A stretch of 64,000 bases of DNA, from the NCBI RefSeq assembly GCF_014201335.1, contig NZ_JACHEB010000001.1, positions 682,001-746,000 on the forward strand, in the 5' to 3' direction. Below the pieces are notes generated by a model that worked only from the letters and a program-made list of their open reading frames with translations, did no database searches and was not told the origin of the DNA. Shown here one piece after another: positions 50,545 to 59,923 of the stretch (positions within the stretch are counted from its first letter, which is position 1; each line of letters begins with the position of its first letter). The DNA comes from Tunturiibacter gelidiferens. GTDB taxonomy: Bacteria > Acidobacteriota > Terriglobia > Terriglobales > Acidobacteriaceae. The position numbers were made by a program, and so were the translations under genes.

Positions 50545-52575
50545 ATGCCAGCCCCACGCCTGCTCTACGGCATCACCATCTTTCTCGGCGCCTTCCTGCT
50601 CTTCCTCGTGGAGCCGATGGCCGCGAAACAACTTCTGCCAATCCTTGGTGGCTCCTCCGCGGTGTGGCTCACATGCCTCGTCTTCTTTCAGACCACCTTG
50701 CTCCTCGGCTATCTCTACGCCCACTGGATCACCCGTTGCCAGGCCACCACCTGGCGCCGCCATGTCTATCTGGTCACCCTCGCCGCCGCTGTCGTCTTGC
50801 TGATCGCGCAAAAGATCTTCCCGCCAGAGATCGGCCAGGGCTTCGATCACCCCGTCACCACGATCTTCACGACACTCGCCTTCACCATCGGACTGCCGTT
50901 CCTCTTGCTCAGCGCCACGAGCCCTCTTCTGCAAGTCTGGTTCCAGCGCACAAAGGGCGGCACCATCCCCTACCGCCTCTTCGCGCTCTCGAACTTCGGC
51001 TCTCTTCTCGCACTCATCTCGTACCCATTCCTCGTCGAACCGCACCTCACACTCAAGCTTCAGCGAACTCTCTGGTCAGCCGGCTTCCTTATCTACGCAG
51101 TGTTCTGCGCCATCCTCGCACGCCAACTCCATCCCGTTCCAATACCAACCGACGAGCCGGAATCCGCACCCAACGCACCACGCCGAGCCAAGTGGCTCTG
51201 GTTCCTCCTCCCCATGGCCGCAGCCATGCAGCTAAGTGCCGTCACCAGCCATCTCACCGTCAACATCGCCGCGATCCCTCTGCTCTGGATGCTTCCGCTC
51301 GCCGTCTACCTTCTCACCTTCATCCTCGCCTTCGAATCTCCAACCCTCTACCGCCGAGGCATCGTCGTGCGTTTGCTCGTCGTCATGCTGGCGAGCCTCG
51401 GCTACGCCATCTCGAAGACCGACGTCAGTCTGCCCATCGGCATCGCCATCCTCTTCTTCCTCGCGGAGTGTTTTCTCGCCGGACTCTTCTGCCACGCCGA
51501 AACCTACGCACTCCGCCCCCAGCGCCCCACCGAAACAACTCTCTTCTATTTGCTAATCGCAGCCGGAGGAGCGTCAGGAACCTTCTTCATCGGCATAGCC
51601 AGTCCGCTTATCTTCTCCGCCAACTACGACCTCGCCATCTCCTTCTTCGTTACCGCCGCGCTTGCCATCGCCGTCACCTGGAACGACGGATGGCCGCAAC
51701 GTCTTCTCTGGTCTACCGCCGCCGCACTGCTCCTCTTCTTCACCATCATGGTGCACACCGCCTATGCTCGCGAGGCCATCCTCGAAGTTCGCAACTTCTA
51801 CGGGAGCCTTCGCGTGAAGCAGCGTACCGGCCCACACGGAGGCACCGAACGCATGCTGCTAAACGGCACTATCCAACACGGCACGCAACTCTTCGCGCCC
51901 GGCCTCACCCGCACTCCTACTACCTACTATGCAGACGACTCCGGCATCGGAGTTGCGCTCCACCACTGCTGCAATGGGCGCCCACGCAACATAGGCGTCA
52001 TCGGCCTCGGCACCGGCACCATCGCAACCTTCGGCACAGCCAGCGATCGCATTCGCTTCTACGAGATCAACCCGCTCGTTCGTCCCATCGCGCAAAACCT
52101 CTTCACCTACCTTCGCGACTCACCAGCACAAATCTCATTCGCCGACGGCGATGCACGCACCTCATTGACGCGCGAAACCCCACAGAACTTCGACGTCCTC
52201 GCCATCGACGCATTCTCCGGCGATGCCATTCCCATCCACCTGCTCACCATTCAGGCAATTGAGCTCTACAAAAAACATCTCGCGCCAGGGGGCATCCTCG
52301 CCTTTCACGTCTCCAACCAATATCTCAACCTCCCTCCGGAGCTCGCGGCGCTGGCCGACGCCGCCAACATGCAGTCGAGGCTGATCGAAAGCCAACCCGA
52401 CGATTCACTCGGGGCCTACCGCGCAACGTGGATTCTGCTCACCTCGAATACCGCGTTCTTTGATCAACCCGAAGTCGCAGCCGTTGCCGGCACCGTCCCC
52501 ACAGACGCACGCCTCCGCGTCTGGACCGACGACTACTCTAGCATCCTCCCCATCCTGCAGCTGTCACACCACTAA
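50545..52575 (+). CDS. membrane protein fused to a spermidine-synthase-like domain
   Basis: Fusion protein of 676 aa. The first about 420 residues contain roughly eleven hydrophobic helices (start LYGITIFLGAFLLFLVEPMAAKQLLPILGG). The C-terminal about 230 residues are a Rossmann methyltransferase-like aminopropyltransferase domain, with VIGLGTGTIATFG for the nucleotide site, an acidic FYEINPLV and IDAFSGDAIPIHLLT for the active site region. Similar fused proteins are common in Acidobacteria and Proteobacteria; aminopropyl transfer is unproven for them. The mutM gene follows after 38 nt. Confidence 0.88.
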   Translation: MPAPRLLYGITIFLGAFLLFLVEPMAAKQLLPILGGSSAVWLTCLVFFQTTLLLGYLYAHWITRCQATTWRRHVYLVTLAAAVVLLIAQKIFPPEIGQGFDHPVTTIFTTLAFTIGLPFLLLSATSPLLQVWFQRTKGGTIPYRLFALSNFGSLLALISYPFLVEPHLTLKLQRTLWSAGFLIYAVFCAILARQLHPVPIPTDEPESAPNAPRRAKWLWFLLPMAAAMQLSAVTSHLTVNIAAIPLLWMLPLAVYLLTFILAFESPTLYRRGIVVRLLVVMLASLGYAISKTDVSLPIGIAILFFLAECFLAGLFCHAETYALRPQRPTETTLFYLLIAAGGASGTFFIGIASPLIFSANYDLAISFFVTAALAIAVTWNDGWPQRLLWSTAAALLLFFTIMVHTAYAREAILEVRNFYGSLRVKQRTGPHGGTERMLLNGTIQHGTQLFAPGLTRTPTTYYADDSGIGVALHHCCNGRPRNIGVIGLGTGTIATFGTASDRIRFYEINPLVRPIAQNLFTYLRDSPAQISFADGDARTSLTRETPQNFDVLAIDAFSGDAIPIHLLTIQAIELYKKHLAPGGILAFHVSNQYLNLPPELAALADAANMQSRLIESQPDDSLGAYRATWILLTSNTAFFDQPEVAAVAGTVPTDARLRVWTDDYSSILPILQLSHH

Positions 52576-52613
52576 CTGCGACAAGGCCGCACGCTCCTAT
52601 ACTCAAAACAGCC

Positions 52614-53447
52614 ATGCCTGAACTTCCCGAAGTCGAAACCGTCGCGAACGGTGTCCATGCCCGCATCCACGGTCAGACTGTCCGCTCCGTCTGGACCAGC
52701 AACAAGCCTCAAACCTTCAAGTCCCCACCCGACGACATCGTCGAAACACTTACCGGCAGCCGCGTCGACCGCGTTCACCGCGTCGGAAAAACGATCGTAG
52801 TTGATCTCACTCGCTCCAAATCCCATCAGAGCAAATCCGCACAGTTCCTCGTCCATCTCGGCATGACAGGCCGCCTGCTCGTCTCGACGCCCGACACGCC
52901 AATCCCGCCGCACACCCACGCGATCCTGACTCTAAGCAGCGGAAAGGAACTTCGCTTCGTCGATGCTCGCCGCTTCGGCAGGCTCTCGATCGTGGAAGCC
53001 GTCACCCCTGAAGAAAAATACACCGGACCCGGCGCCGAGCCCCTCACCATCGGGCTTGAGGATTTCATCGCACTCTTCCGTGGCCGAAAGACGCCGATCA
53101 AAGCAGCGCTGCTGAATCAGTCTCTACTCCACGGCGTAGGCAACATCTATGCAGACGAGAGTCTCTTCCACGCCGGCATTCGTCCCACGCGCCACGCGGG
53201 TCGTCTCACCCGAGCCGAACTGACTCGCCTTCACTCTGCGTTGATCAAGGTGCTCTCTGACGCCATCAAGCTTGGCGGCTCGTCGGTCTCCGACTACGTA
53301 GACGCAGATGGAGTCGCTGGCTTCTTCCAATTGCACCACCACGTTTATTCACGCACAGGTCAGCCCTGCCGCATCTGTGGCACACCCATCAAACGCGTCG
53401 TAGTAGGCGGTCGCAGCACACACTACTGCGCCACGTGCCAGAAATAG
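52614..53447 (+). CDS. mutM: formamidopyrimidine-DNA glycosylase
   Basis: Bifunctional DNA glycosylase/AP lyase of 277 aa removing 8-oxoguanine and formamidopyrimidines. After Met removal, Pro2 is the catalytic nucleophile and Glu3 the acid (MPELPEVETVA). LLNQSLLHGVGNIYADESLF is the helix-two-turn-helix. The C-terminal zinc finger (CRICGTPIKRVVVGGRSTHYCATCQ) has all four cysteines. The length is normal. It lies 38 nt after the fused membrane protein and is convergent with the ROK gene 15 nt away. Confidence 0.97.
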   Translation: MPELPEVETVANGVHARIHGQTVRSVWTSNKPQTFKSPPDDIVETLTGSRVDRVHRVGKTIVVDLTRSKSHQSKSAQFLVHLGMTGRLLVSTPDTPIPPHTHAILTLSSGKELRFVDARRFGRLSIVEAVTPEEKYTGPGAEPLTIGLEDFIALFRGRKTPIKAALLNQSLLHGVGNIYADESLFHAGIRPTRHAGRLTRAELTRLHSALIKVLSDAIKLGGSSVSDYVDADGVAGFFQLHHHVYSRTGQPCRICGTPIKRVVVGGRSTHYCATCQK

Positions 53448-53462
53448 CTGGGCGACTGCCGT

Positions 53463-54362
53463 CTACCGGGCAGCGGCAGCCTGCTCGGCAGAAACGGCTG
53501 CCCCGATAACCCGTACTTCCGGCGTATCTTCGACGATCTCCAGCGAGTAGCCCTGCAACGGGCTCATCTTCACCATCTGCGCCAGATAATCCTTCAGCAT
53601 TGGCATCTCCAAAAACCGTGTGTTGAATCCTGAGATGAAGATCTTCCCCGGCCCTGCCATGTGAATCGTAGTAGCCGATGCGGCGGCCAAAGCCTTATGC
53701 CAAAGCCGCTTGAAGTCCATGCAGCGGGCATCGCCCTGCTTCGCCGCTTCGAAGACCTCTTCCGGCTCCATATCGAGAAACCGCAGTCGCATCGCGCGAT
53801 GCCCCATGATCCCTTCCATGTGCCCGCGCCCACCGCATCCGCAGAAGCGCTCCTTTTCGTCGAGCGTCACCACGGAATGTCCGCCCTCCCACGCGCCGGG
53901 AGCAAACGGGTACCGCCCATAGCCGATTCCAACGCCGAGCGTCCACACCCGAATCATGCTGTCCAGCTTGCCATGCATTGAAGCCAGGCCCGCAGCCATG
54001 CCATCGGCATCGTTTACCGCCGTAACGCTGACGTCGAGTCCATGATTGCGCAACTGTGCGATGAGCAACTCCTGAATCTTCGCACCCTTCAACTGCGGCA
54101 GATTCGGTGCCTCAGCGACCACGCCGTCTTTCACCAACCCGGGCAAAGCCACGCCAACCGCGGTGAAATCCTTCGCCCCATCGGCTGCAAGGAGCACCTG
54201 GTTTGTGATCGTCTCCACCAGCGCTTCGGTATGCTGCTCCACCAGTGCATCTTCGTCGTCGTGATCTTCAGGAAAGCGTCGCACCGGCCCTACCAGCTTG
54301 TGATCGACCACCAGCCCGGCAGAAATTCGTTCCGAAAGTATTACCCCAATCGTCTTTGCCAT
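53463..54362 (-). CDS. ROK-family sugar kinase
   Basis: Probable glucokinase or N-acyl-hexosamine kinase of 299 aa. The N-terminus is a relaxed phosphate motif. AVGVALPGLVKDGVV, NDADGMAAGLA (catalytic Asp region) and LGVGIGYGRYPFAPGAWEGGHSVV are ROK sequences. The zinc site is ERFCGCGGRGHMEGIMG with Cys-x-Cys and a His. The canonical three-cysteine cluster is reduced to C-G-C-G-G-R-G-H, so the third Cys ligand is missing or replaced. It follows sthA by 32 nt on the same strand. Substrate not known. Confidence 0.85.
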   Translation of the reverse strand: MAKTIGVILSERISAGLVVDHKLVGPVRRFPEDHDDEDALVEQHTEALVETITNQVLLAADGAKDFTAVGVALPGLVKDGVVAEAPNLPQLKGAKIQELLIAQLRNHGLDVSVTAVNDADGMAAGLASMHGKLDSMIRVWTLGVGIGYGRYPFAPGAWEGGHSVVTLDEKERFCGCGGRGHMEGIMGHRAMRLRFLDMEPEEVFEAAKQGDARCMDFKRLWHKALAAASATTIHMAGPGKIFISGFNTRFLEMPMLKDYLAQMVKMSPLQGYSLEIVEDTPEVRVIGAAVSAEQAAAAR

Positions 54363-54394
54363 TACCCTGTCCGCCTCGTCCTGGGTTGCGATTT

Positions 54395-55792
54395 CTACTC
54401 AAACTTGCTAACGCGGTTCAACCCGTTGAAAGCCGCAACTTTATAACATTCCGCGAGAGTTGGGTAGTTGAAGACGGTGTCCACGAAATAATCCAGCTTT
54501 CCGCCCAATGCCATCACTGCCTGACCGATGTGCAGCAACTCGCTCGCACCCTCGCCAATGATGTGTACTCCAAGAATCAAATGGTTCATCCGGTGAAAGA
54601 TAATCTTCAACCGGCCCGTCGTATCGCCGCGAATCTGTCCGCGCGCAATCTCGCGATAGTAGGCCACGCCCACCTCATACGGAACGTCCTCTTCCGTCAG
54701 CTGTTCCTCGGTCTTGCCGATAAAGCTGATCTCCGGAATCGTATAAATTCCATATGGATACAGCCCCGGGTTCGATAGCACATTATCGTCGCCGAATGCC
54801 CGCGCCGACGCCACCCGACCCTGCTCCATCGACACCGAAGCCAGCGACGGGAATCCGATCACGTCGCCCACAGCGAAGATGTGCGGCACCTTCGTTCTGA
54901 AATCCTTATCCACCGGAATGCGCCCACGCGAGTCGGCCTCAATTCCCACCGCAGCCAGGTTCAGCTCGTCGACATTTCCCTGTCGGCCAACCGCATACAG
55001 CAGCGCATCGCCCTGAACCTTCTTCTTGCTCTCGAGATTCGCCACGACGGTCCCGTCCGGCATCTCTTCGACCGACTCCACCTCTTCGTTCAGCCTCATC
55101 GTAACCCGCGAATCCCGCAGATGGTAGCTCAGCGCCTCGATAATCTCCTGGTCGGCAAACTCCAGCAGCCGCGGCCTCCGCTCAATCAGCGTCACCCGCA
55201 CTCCGAGGGCTGAGAACATACAGGTGTACTCCACCCCAATGACACCGCCGCCAACGATAATCATCGTCTTCGGCAGGTTCACCAACTCCAGCACCAGGTC
55301 CGAGTTGATGATGCTGCGCCCATTGATCGGCACCTTCGGCGACGACGCCGGCTTGGTCCCGGTTCCAATCAAAATATTCTTCGCTTCATACACCGTCGAG
55401 CCGCGCGAGTTCGTCACCTTCACGTGCGTCTCGTCTTCAAAGCTCGCCACACCCACCAGCATCTCGATGTTATTGCGCGAAAGCTGCGCCTCGGTCACAT
55501 CGATCTCAGTCTTGATCACGTGCTGCACCCGGAACGCCAGGTCCGCCATCGTGATCCGTTCCTTCACCCGGTAGTTCATCCCGTAGATGGACTTGTAGTT
55601 ATACCCGGAGAGGTGAAGAACCGCCTCGCGCATGGTCTTCGAAGGAATGGTGCCGGTACTGATGCAGGCGCCCCCGACCACCTCGCGCATCTCCACCAGC
55701 GCGACCTTTTTTCCCAGCTTGGATGCGTAAATTGCAGCTCGTTGCCCGGCCGGTCCGGACCCGATGACAATCAGATCGTAAACACTACTCAT
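54395..55792 (-). CDS. sthA: soluble NAD(P) transhydrogenase
   Basis: FAD-dependent Si-specific pyridine nucleotide transhydrogenase of 465 aa, which balances NADPH and NADH pools. FAD motif GSGPAGQRAAIYASKLG; NAD(P) motif VGGGVIGVEYTCMFSALG; HIFAVGDVIGFPSLAS for the flavin; and C-terminal dimerisation domain. The disulfide site reads GGACISTGTIPSKTMREA, with one Cys but not the CxxxxC pair, which is the mark that separates SthA from dihydrolipoamide or glutathione reductases. It is the first gene of a pair with the ROK kinase. Confidence 0.93.
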   Translation of the reverse strand: MSSVYDLIVIGSGPAGQRAAIYASKLGKKVALVEMREVVGGACISTGTIPSKTMREAVLHLSGYNYKSIYGMNYRVKERITMADLAFRVQHVIKTEIDVTEAQLSRNNIEMLVGVASFEDETHVKVTNSRGSTVYEAKNILIGTGTKPASSPKVPINGRSIINSDLVLELVNLPKTMIIVGGGVIGVEYTCMFSALGVRVTLIERRPRLLEFADQEIIEALSYHLRDSRVTMRLNEEVESVEEMPDGTVVANLESKKKVQGDALLYAVGRQGNVDELNLAAVGIEADSRGRIPVDKDFRTKVPHIFAVGDVIGFPSLASVSMEQGRVASARAFGDDNVLSNPGLYPYGIYTIPEISFIGKTEEQLTEEDVPYEVGVAYYREIARGQIRGDTTGRLKIIFHRMNHLILGVHIIGEGASELLHIGQAVMALGGKLDYFVDTVFNYPTLAECYKVAAFNGLNRVSKFE

Positions 55793-55850
55793 AGTGGCAC
55801 ATACTCATGGACATACACTCCAACTCTAGGCTGGTTCTTGTCCCGTTATC

Positions 55851-55878
55851 GGCCCCTGCGTGGCGATCGTGAGGGGCC
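55851..55878. other. stem-loop between sthA and thiE
   Basis: GGCCCCT (55851-55857) and AGGGGCC (55872-55878) form a perfect 7-bp stem with a 14-nt loop in the divergent promoter region of sthA and the thiE-like gene. No TPP-riboswitch consensus is seen here. Function unknown. Confidence 0.35.
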
Positions 55879-55980
55879 AGTTGCTTAGCTGTGTGCGCGT
55901 TCGCCTTACTGCCTTGAAACTACCACACCAACATTACGAACTGCACTTATGGGGCCTTGGCACCATACACTGATTTGACC

Positions 55981-56607
55981 ATGATTCGCTACGCCATCAC
56001 CAGCCGCGCCCTCTACCTCGGCAGCGAACAGGAAAAACAAGCCGCCCTCCTCGCTGAAGCCTCCCGCTGGATCGCCAACCGCATCGACTACATCCAGATT
56101 CGTGAGAAAGATCTTCCCGCCGCATCCCTAACCGCCATAGCCCGTAAACTACTCCAAACCATCAACTTGACCGCGAGCCCAACGCGCCTGCTCATCAACT
56201 CCCGGCCCGATATCGCCCTCGCCACCAACGCCCACGGAGTCCACCTGTCCTCATCGCCGGACGCACTCACCCCCGCCCAGGTCCGCGACCTCTACATCTC
56301 CGCCAACCAGCCCTCACCCCACATCACCACCTCGTGCCACACCCTCGAAGACGTCCAACGCGCCCGCACAGAAAACGTCGACGCCATCCTCTTCGCTCCG
56401 GTCTTTGAGAAGCCCCTCCCCAACCAGCAAATACTCCCCGGCCAGGGCCTCGACCAGCTCCGCGCCGCCTGCCTCGCCGCCGCCCCCGTTCCCATCTACG
56501 CACTCGGAGGCGTCACCCTCAAAAACATCCCCTCCTGCCTCGAAGCAGGAGCAACCGGTATCGCCGGAATCCGCCTCTTCCATCGCTCCCCCGAACATCT
56601 TTCCTAA
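55981..56607 (+). CDS. thiE: thiamine-phosphate synthase / TenI-like protein
   Basis: TIM-barrel protein of 208 aa. QIREKDLPAASLTAIAR, LLINSRPDIALATNAHGVHLSS, TTSCHTLEDVQRA and FAPVFEKPLPN match ThiE/TenI, and IYALGGVTLKNIPSCLEAGATGIAGIRLF is the C-terminal phosphate site. ThiE joins HMP-pyrophosphate and thiazole phosphate; TenI is the closely related aromatase. The two are hard to tell apart. The start at 55981 fits the family; the frame is open slightly upstream. It is followed 40 nt later by a TSUP transporter, suggesting an operon of three genes. Confidence 0.8.
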   Translation: MIRYAITSRALYLGSEQEKQAALLAEASRWIANRIDYIQIREKDLPAASLTAIARKLLQTINLTASPTRLLINSRPDIALATNAHGVHLSSSPDALTPAQVRDLYISANQPSPHITTSCHTLEDVQRARTENVDAILFAPVFEKPLPNQQILPGQGLDQLRAACLAAAPVPIYALGGVTLKNIPSCLEAGATGIAGIRLFHRSPEHLS

Positions 56608-56647
56608 TCTCGCCCTAAAGACCTCATGCCATAATCGTCACACTCCG

Positions 56648-57490
56648 ATGCCGCTCGCACTCTTCACCTCGCTGGTCTTCGCAGGCTCGCTCGCAGCCGG
56701 CCTTCTCGGAGCCATGACCGGCCTCGGTGGCGGCGTCGTCTTAGTCCCCCTCCTCACCCTGGCCTTCCACGTCGACATCCGCTACGCCATCGGCGCCTCC
56801 CTCATCTCCGTCATCGCCACCTCCTCCGGATCAGCCGCCGCTTACGTTCGCGAAGGCTTCTCCAACGTCCGCATCGGCATGTTCCTCGAGGTCGCCACGA
56901 CCCTCGGGGCCATCTTCGGAGCCTTCCTCGCCACCCGCGTCCCGACCCACGCCCTGGCAATCGTCTTCGGCATCGTTCTGCTTTACTCGGCCTGGCTCTC
57001 CTGGCAACAAACCCACCACCCCGAAACCACCCCGCACCCCAAAAATCCCTGGTCCGACCGTCTCCGCATGTCCGGCTCCTATCCCGACGGCAACGGCGGC
57101 CAGCGCGACTACACCGTCGACCGCATCCCCGCCGGCTTCGCCACCATGTTCGGCGCCGGAACTCTCTCGGGCCTCCTCGGCATTGGTTCGGGCGCCGTCA
57201 AGGTTCTCGCCATGGACCGCATCATGCGCATCCCCTTCAAAGTCTCCACCACCACCAGCAACTTCATGATCGGCGTCACCGCGGCCGCCAGCGCCGGCAT
57301 CTACCTCCAACGCGGCTACATCAACCCCGGCCTGGCCTTTCCTGTCATGATCGGCGTCCTCGCAGGCTCCTTGCTCGGAGCGAAGCTGCTCGTCAAAGCA
57401 CGCGTCTCGCTTCTGCGAACCATCTTCACCTTCGTCATCCTCGCCCTCGGCGTCGAGATGATCGTCAACGGCTGGCTGGGCAGATCATGA
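56648..57490 (+). CDS. TSUP-family permease (TauE/SafE)
   Basis: Membrane transporter of 280 aa with about eight hydrophobic helices in two halves, each opening with the glycine-rich pattern (LLGAMTGLGGGVVLVPLL and TLSGLLGIGSGAVKVLAM). Family members move sulfite, sulfoacetate and other organosulfonates. A 50-residue soluble loop (about 125-170) separates the halves. The start at 56648 is the ATG of MPLALFTSLVF. It overlaps the next gene in ATGA; in other bacteria TSUP genes commonly pair with DUF1634, as here. Confidence 0.9.
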   Translation: MPLALFTSLVFAGSLAAGLLGAMTGLGGGVVLVPLLTLAFHVDIRYAIGASLISVIATSSGSAAAYVREGFSNVRIGMFLEVATTLGAIFGAFLATRVPTHALAIVFGIVLLYSAWLSWQQTHHPETTPHPKNPWSDRLRMSGSYPDGNGGQRDYTVDRIPAGFATMFGAGTLSGLLGIGSGAVKVLAMDRIMRIPFKVSTTTSNFMIGVTAAASAGIYLQRGYINPGLAFPVMIGVLAGSLLGAKLLVKARVSLLRTIFTFVILALGVEMIVNGWLGRS

Positions 57491-57897
57491 CAGAACAACA
57501 AAAAACCGCAGTCCCCAATGCATCACCCACGTCGGCATTCGACGACCATCGCCTCGAAATGCTCATGGGTCGCCTCCTCCAGACCGGCGTCCTCCTCGCC
57601 TCCATCACCGTTCTGATAGGCGGAGTGCTCTTCCTCATCGCACGCGCAAACCAGCCCGCGAACTACCGCACCTTCTCCGCCGAGTCCGCCAACCTTCGCC
57701 AGCCCTCTCATCTTCTCCCTCTACTCGCTGCCGGAGACCCCACCGCCATCATCCAGCTAGGCATCCTCCTGCTAATCGCAACCCCCGTCGCCCGCGTGCT
57801 CTTCGGAGTCATCGGCTTCGCCATCGAACGCGACCGCCTCTACACTGCAGTCAGCGTCGCCGTCCTCACAATCCTCATCATCAGCCTCTTCCGCTGA
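57487..57897 (+). CDS. DUF1634 membrane protein
   Basis: Protein of 136 aa with three predicted membrane helices (LLASITVLIGGVLFLIA, IIQLGILLLIATPVARVLF, LYTAVSVAVLTILIISLF) and the conserved RLLQTG helix start of DUF1634. It overlaps the TSUP gene by 4 nt, so it is translationally coupled and probably an accessory subunit of that transporter. No biochemical function is known for the family. Confidence 0.9.
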   Translation: MTEQQKTAVPNASPTSAFDDHRLEMLMGRLLQTGVLLASITVLIGGVLFLIARANQPANYRTFSAESANLRQPSHLLPLLAAGDPTAIIQLGILLLIATPVARVLFGVIGFAIERDRLYTAVSVAVLTILIISLFR

Positions 57898-57966
57898 GCA
57901 GAACAAAGCTCTTGACCGCAACCATGCGCCAAAATGCTTGATAAGACCTTCACGTAACAGCGCTTT

Positions 57967-58440
57967 CTAGGATTTATTGTTGCGCGGGTCATCCTTCGCG
58001 TTCAAATAATCGATGCCTAGTGGGCCAATCGCTGTCACCTGGGATATGTACTCGCTCGATTTTGCCCAATGGAAATGAGGAGTGTTACCGGGTAAGACAA
58101 TCACGCTGCCTGGCGGATATGCCTGCAACTTATCGGAATCGAACTGGTCGCCCACACCGATGTAAAAGACGCCTGAGATGACTGTATAAACTCGATCTTC
58201 AGGATGCCGATGTGGCATGAGCTTCACGCCGTGCGGGACCTTAACCCTGATCGTGTACGGGCCGTGTTCCGTAGGGTTACCGACGACGATTGCGAGGCGG
58301 ACCGTCGGTGGAAACGCCGCGAAGGGCTTCCAGTCGATCTCTTCGGGAAGCACGGACCCGAATACATCTCGCCCCAGATGGTGAGGCCTAACTTCGCCCT
58401 GTACGTCTTTCATAAGCGCTTCTTTGGTGATTCCCGCCAT
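57967..58440 (-). CDS. cupin-domain protein
   Basis: Single-domain cupin of 157 aa. The metal motif is GVKLMPHRHPEDRVYTVISGVFYIG (two His and a Glu-equivalent Asp), and the second motif is PGNTPHFHWA with its His. ATG 58440 is preceded seven nt upstream by GGGAG, so it is preferred although the frame stays open further. Function may be enzymatic or ligand-binding; it cannot be assigned. Its upstream region is shared with element C, which starts 140 nt away. Confidence 0.85.
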   Translation of the reverse strand: MAGITKEALMKDVQGEVRPHHLGRDVFGSVLPEEIDWKPFAAFPPTVRLAIVVGNPTEHGPYTIRVKVPHGVKLMPHRHPEDRVYTVISGVFYIGVGDQFDSDKLQAYPPGSVIVLPGNTPHFHWAKSSEYISQVTAIGPLGIDYLNAKDDPRNNKS

Positions 58441-58684
58441 AGCAAATCTCCCAGCGATCTCAACTGCCTTATTAGGCCATTCAAATCGAGTCCGCTCAAT
58501 TGGACGATGGTATCGAACGATACCTAGGTATAAAGTCACCGCGAGGAATGGCGTGACTCGCTCGGTTTGGGTCTCTCCCGAATTCCTGTCAAGCCCCCTG
58601 CACACGAAAACCCGCGCCAATCCTGAACAATCGCGTGGCGTATGAGTTATCACCAAACCTCTATACTTAACCCAGAGCAGACAA

Positions 58685-58719
58685 AATGGCCTCGAGGAAC
58701 TACCAACCTCGAGGCCATT
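58685..58719. terminator. terminator hairpin in element C
   Basis: The 13-bp stem 58685-58697 with 58707-58719 (AATGGCCTCGAGG/CCTCGAGGCCATT) has a 9-nt loop. On the minus strand TTTTGTCTG follows, on the plus strand TTCTTCTTT. It can end transcription of the yceD-rpmF-plsX operon. Confidence 0.7.
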
Positions 58720-58742
58720 CTTCTTTGCAATGAAAGATTTAT

Positions 58743-58800
58743 CCGTAACTACTTTGTTATGAAGAATTTGGCCGTAACTGTTTTATTATGACGAATTTGC
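58743..58800 (+). repeat. two tandem 29-bp units in the tail of element C
   Basis: Units 58743-58771 and 58772-58800 share CCGTAACTNNTTTNTTATGANGAATTTGS (25 or more of 29 positions). Element A carries about one such unit (ending TTATGACGAATTTGC near 4484). Element B lacks it. The unit number varies between copies. Confidence 0.75.
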
Positions 58801-58885
58801 GAGAGCCAACCCCTCGCAACTTGCTAATAATAAGAGACTTGCGCGCCGGTAAGGGGGAGGGGGTAGGACGGTGAGGAACGAAAAT

Positions 58886-59890
58886 CTAGGAAGGCCGCAG
58901 CGCCGATTCAATGCCGGAGTTCACCTCAGCCTGCGCAAACTCCGCAGCCACACGGATGCCGTTCATAATCGCCTTTTCGTTCGACGACCCATGCCCGATG
59001 ATGCAAACCCCGCGTACGCCGAGAAGAACGGCACCGCCATACTCGGAATAATCCAGCCGCTTTTTGAACTCCGCGAACGCCTTCCGCGACAGCAGCGCAC
59101 CAACCTGCGAGGTCACAGTCGACTTCAAGGACTCCCGGAGCGACGCACTCAACAACTGTGCCGTTCCTTCAATCGACTTCAACGCAACGTTCCCGACAAA
59201 GCCATCGCACACCGCAACATCGCTATGGCCATTGAACAGATCGCGCCCTTCGACGTTGCCGATGAAGTTGATGCTCGTCAGAGCCCGCAGCAGCGGCAGC
59301 GTATCGCGGGTCAGCGAGTTCCCTTTCAAATCCTCTTCGCCGATCGAAAGCAGGCCGACCTTGGGATTGTGGATTCTCAGCACGTTCCTCGCGTACATGT
59401 AACCCATCACCGCAAATTGGACGAGGTTGTCCGGATCGCAGTCCACATTCGCACCCACATCGAGCAGCAGCGATGGCACACCCTTAATCGTCGGCAGAAT
59501 CGTAGCCAGAGCAGGACGGTCAACTCCCGAAAGCATCCCCAAAACCATCTTGGCCGTAGCCATCGCCGCGCCAGTATTGCCCGCAGTAAAGAACCCTGCA
59601 GCGCGCCCTTCGCGAACCATCTTCAAGCCCACCCGCATGGTGGAATCGCGCTTGGACCGGACCGCCTGCGCAGCCTTGTCATCCATCGTGATCCACTCGG
59701 TAGCCGGCACAATGAAGACCGGCAGCCGCTGCCCACGCAACGCCTGCCGCAGAATCGGACGAAGCCTGTCCTCCGGCCCAACAAGATGCACGCGGACGTC
59801 ATACTGGCGCGCAGCAAGGACGGCCCCGCGAACCTCAGGTTCGGGGGCCTTGTCGGAACCCATTGCGTCTACAACGATGTCAGTCGGCAT
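58886..59890 (-). CDS. plsX: phosphate acyltransferase PlsX
   Basis: Peripheral membrane enzyme of 334 aa making acyl-phosphate from acyl-ACP for phospholipid synthesis. It begins [20 protein letters not shown], the family start, and carries [54 protein letters not shown] and [10 protein letters not shown]. It is the last gene of the yceD-rpmF-plsX operon and lies 33 nt after rpmF, the arrangement found in many bacteria. The stop codon adjoins the G-rich tract of element C. Confidence 0.96.
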   Translation of the reverse strand: MPTDIVVDAMGSDKAPEPEVRGAVLAARQYDVRVHLVGPEDRLRPILRQALRGQRLPVFIVPATEWITMDDKAAQAVRSKRDSTMRVGLKMVREGRAAGFFTAGNTGAAMATAKMVLGMLSGVDRPALATILPTIKGVPSLLLDVGANVDCDPDNLVQFAVMGYMYARNVLRIHNPKVGLLSIGEEDLKGNSLTRDTLPLLRALTSINFIGNVEGRDLFNGHSDVAVCDGFVGNVALKSIEGTAQLLSASLRESLKSTVTSQVGALLSRKAFAEFKKRLDYSEYGGAVLLGVRGVCIIGHGSSNEKAIMNGIRVAAEFAQAEVNSGIESALRPS

Positions 59891-59923
59891 CAGCAGGGAA
59901 GAGCAGGGTTTGAGGAAGAGATG

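Larger units (their letters stand above)
58581..58885 (+). repeat. intergenic composite element, copy C
   Basis: Third copy. AATTCCTGTCAAGCCCC at 58581-58597 and CGAAAACCCGCGCCAATCCT at 58605-58624 match copy A almost exactly. CGCGTGGCGTAT at 58632-58643 with GAGTTATC, TATACT at 58662-58667, a 13-bp hairpin at 58685-58719, two tandem 29-bp units in the tail, and G-rich GGGGGAGGGGG at 58853-58863 follow. It ends against the stop codon of plsX. The order of parts is the same as in A and B. Confidence 0.8.

Noticed and set aside
50664..52262. 532-codon frame inside the spermidine-synthase-like gene
   Set aside because: Product is dominated by Arg, His and Pro, the usual sign of a shifted frame in a GC-rich gene.
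55793..55980. TPP riboswitch upstream of the thiE-like gene
   Set aside because: None of the conserved TPP-aptamer segments (such as CTGAGA) could be found; only an unrelated 7-bp stem is present.
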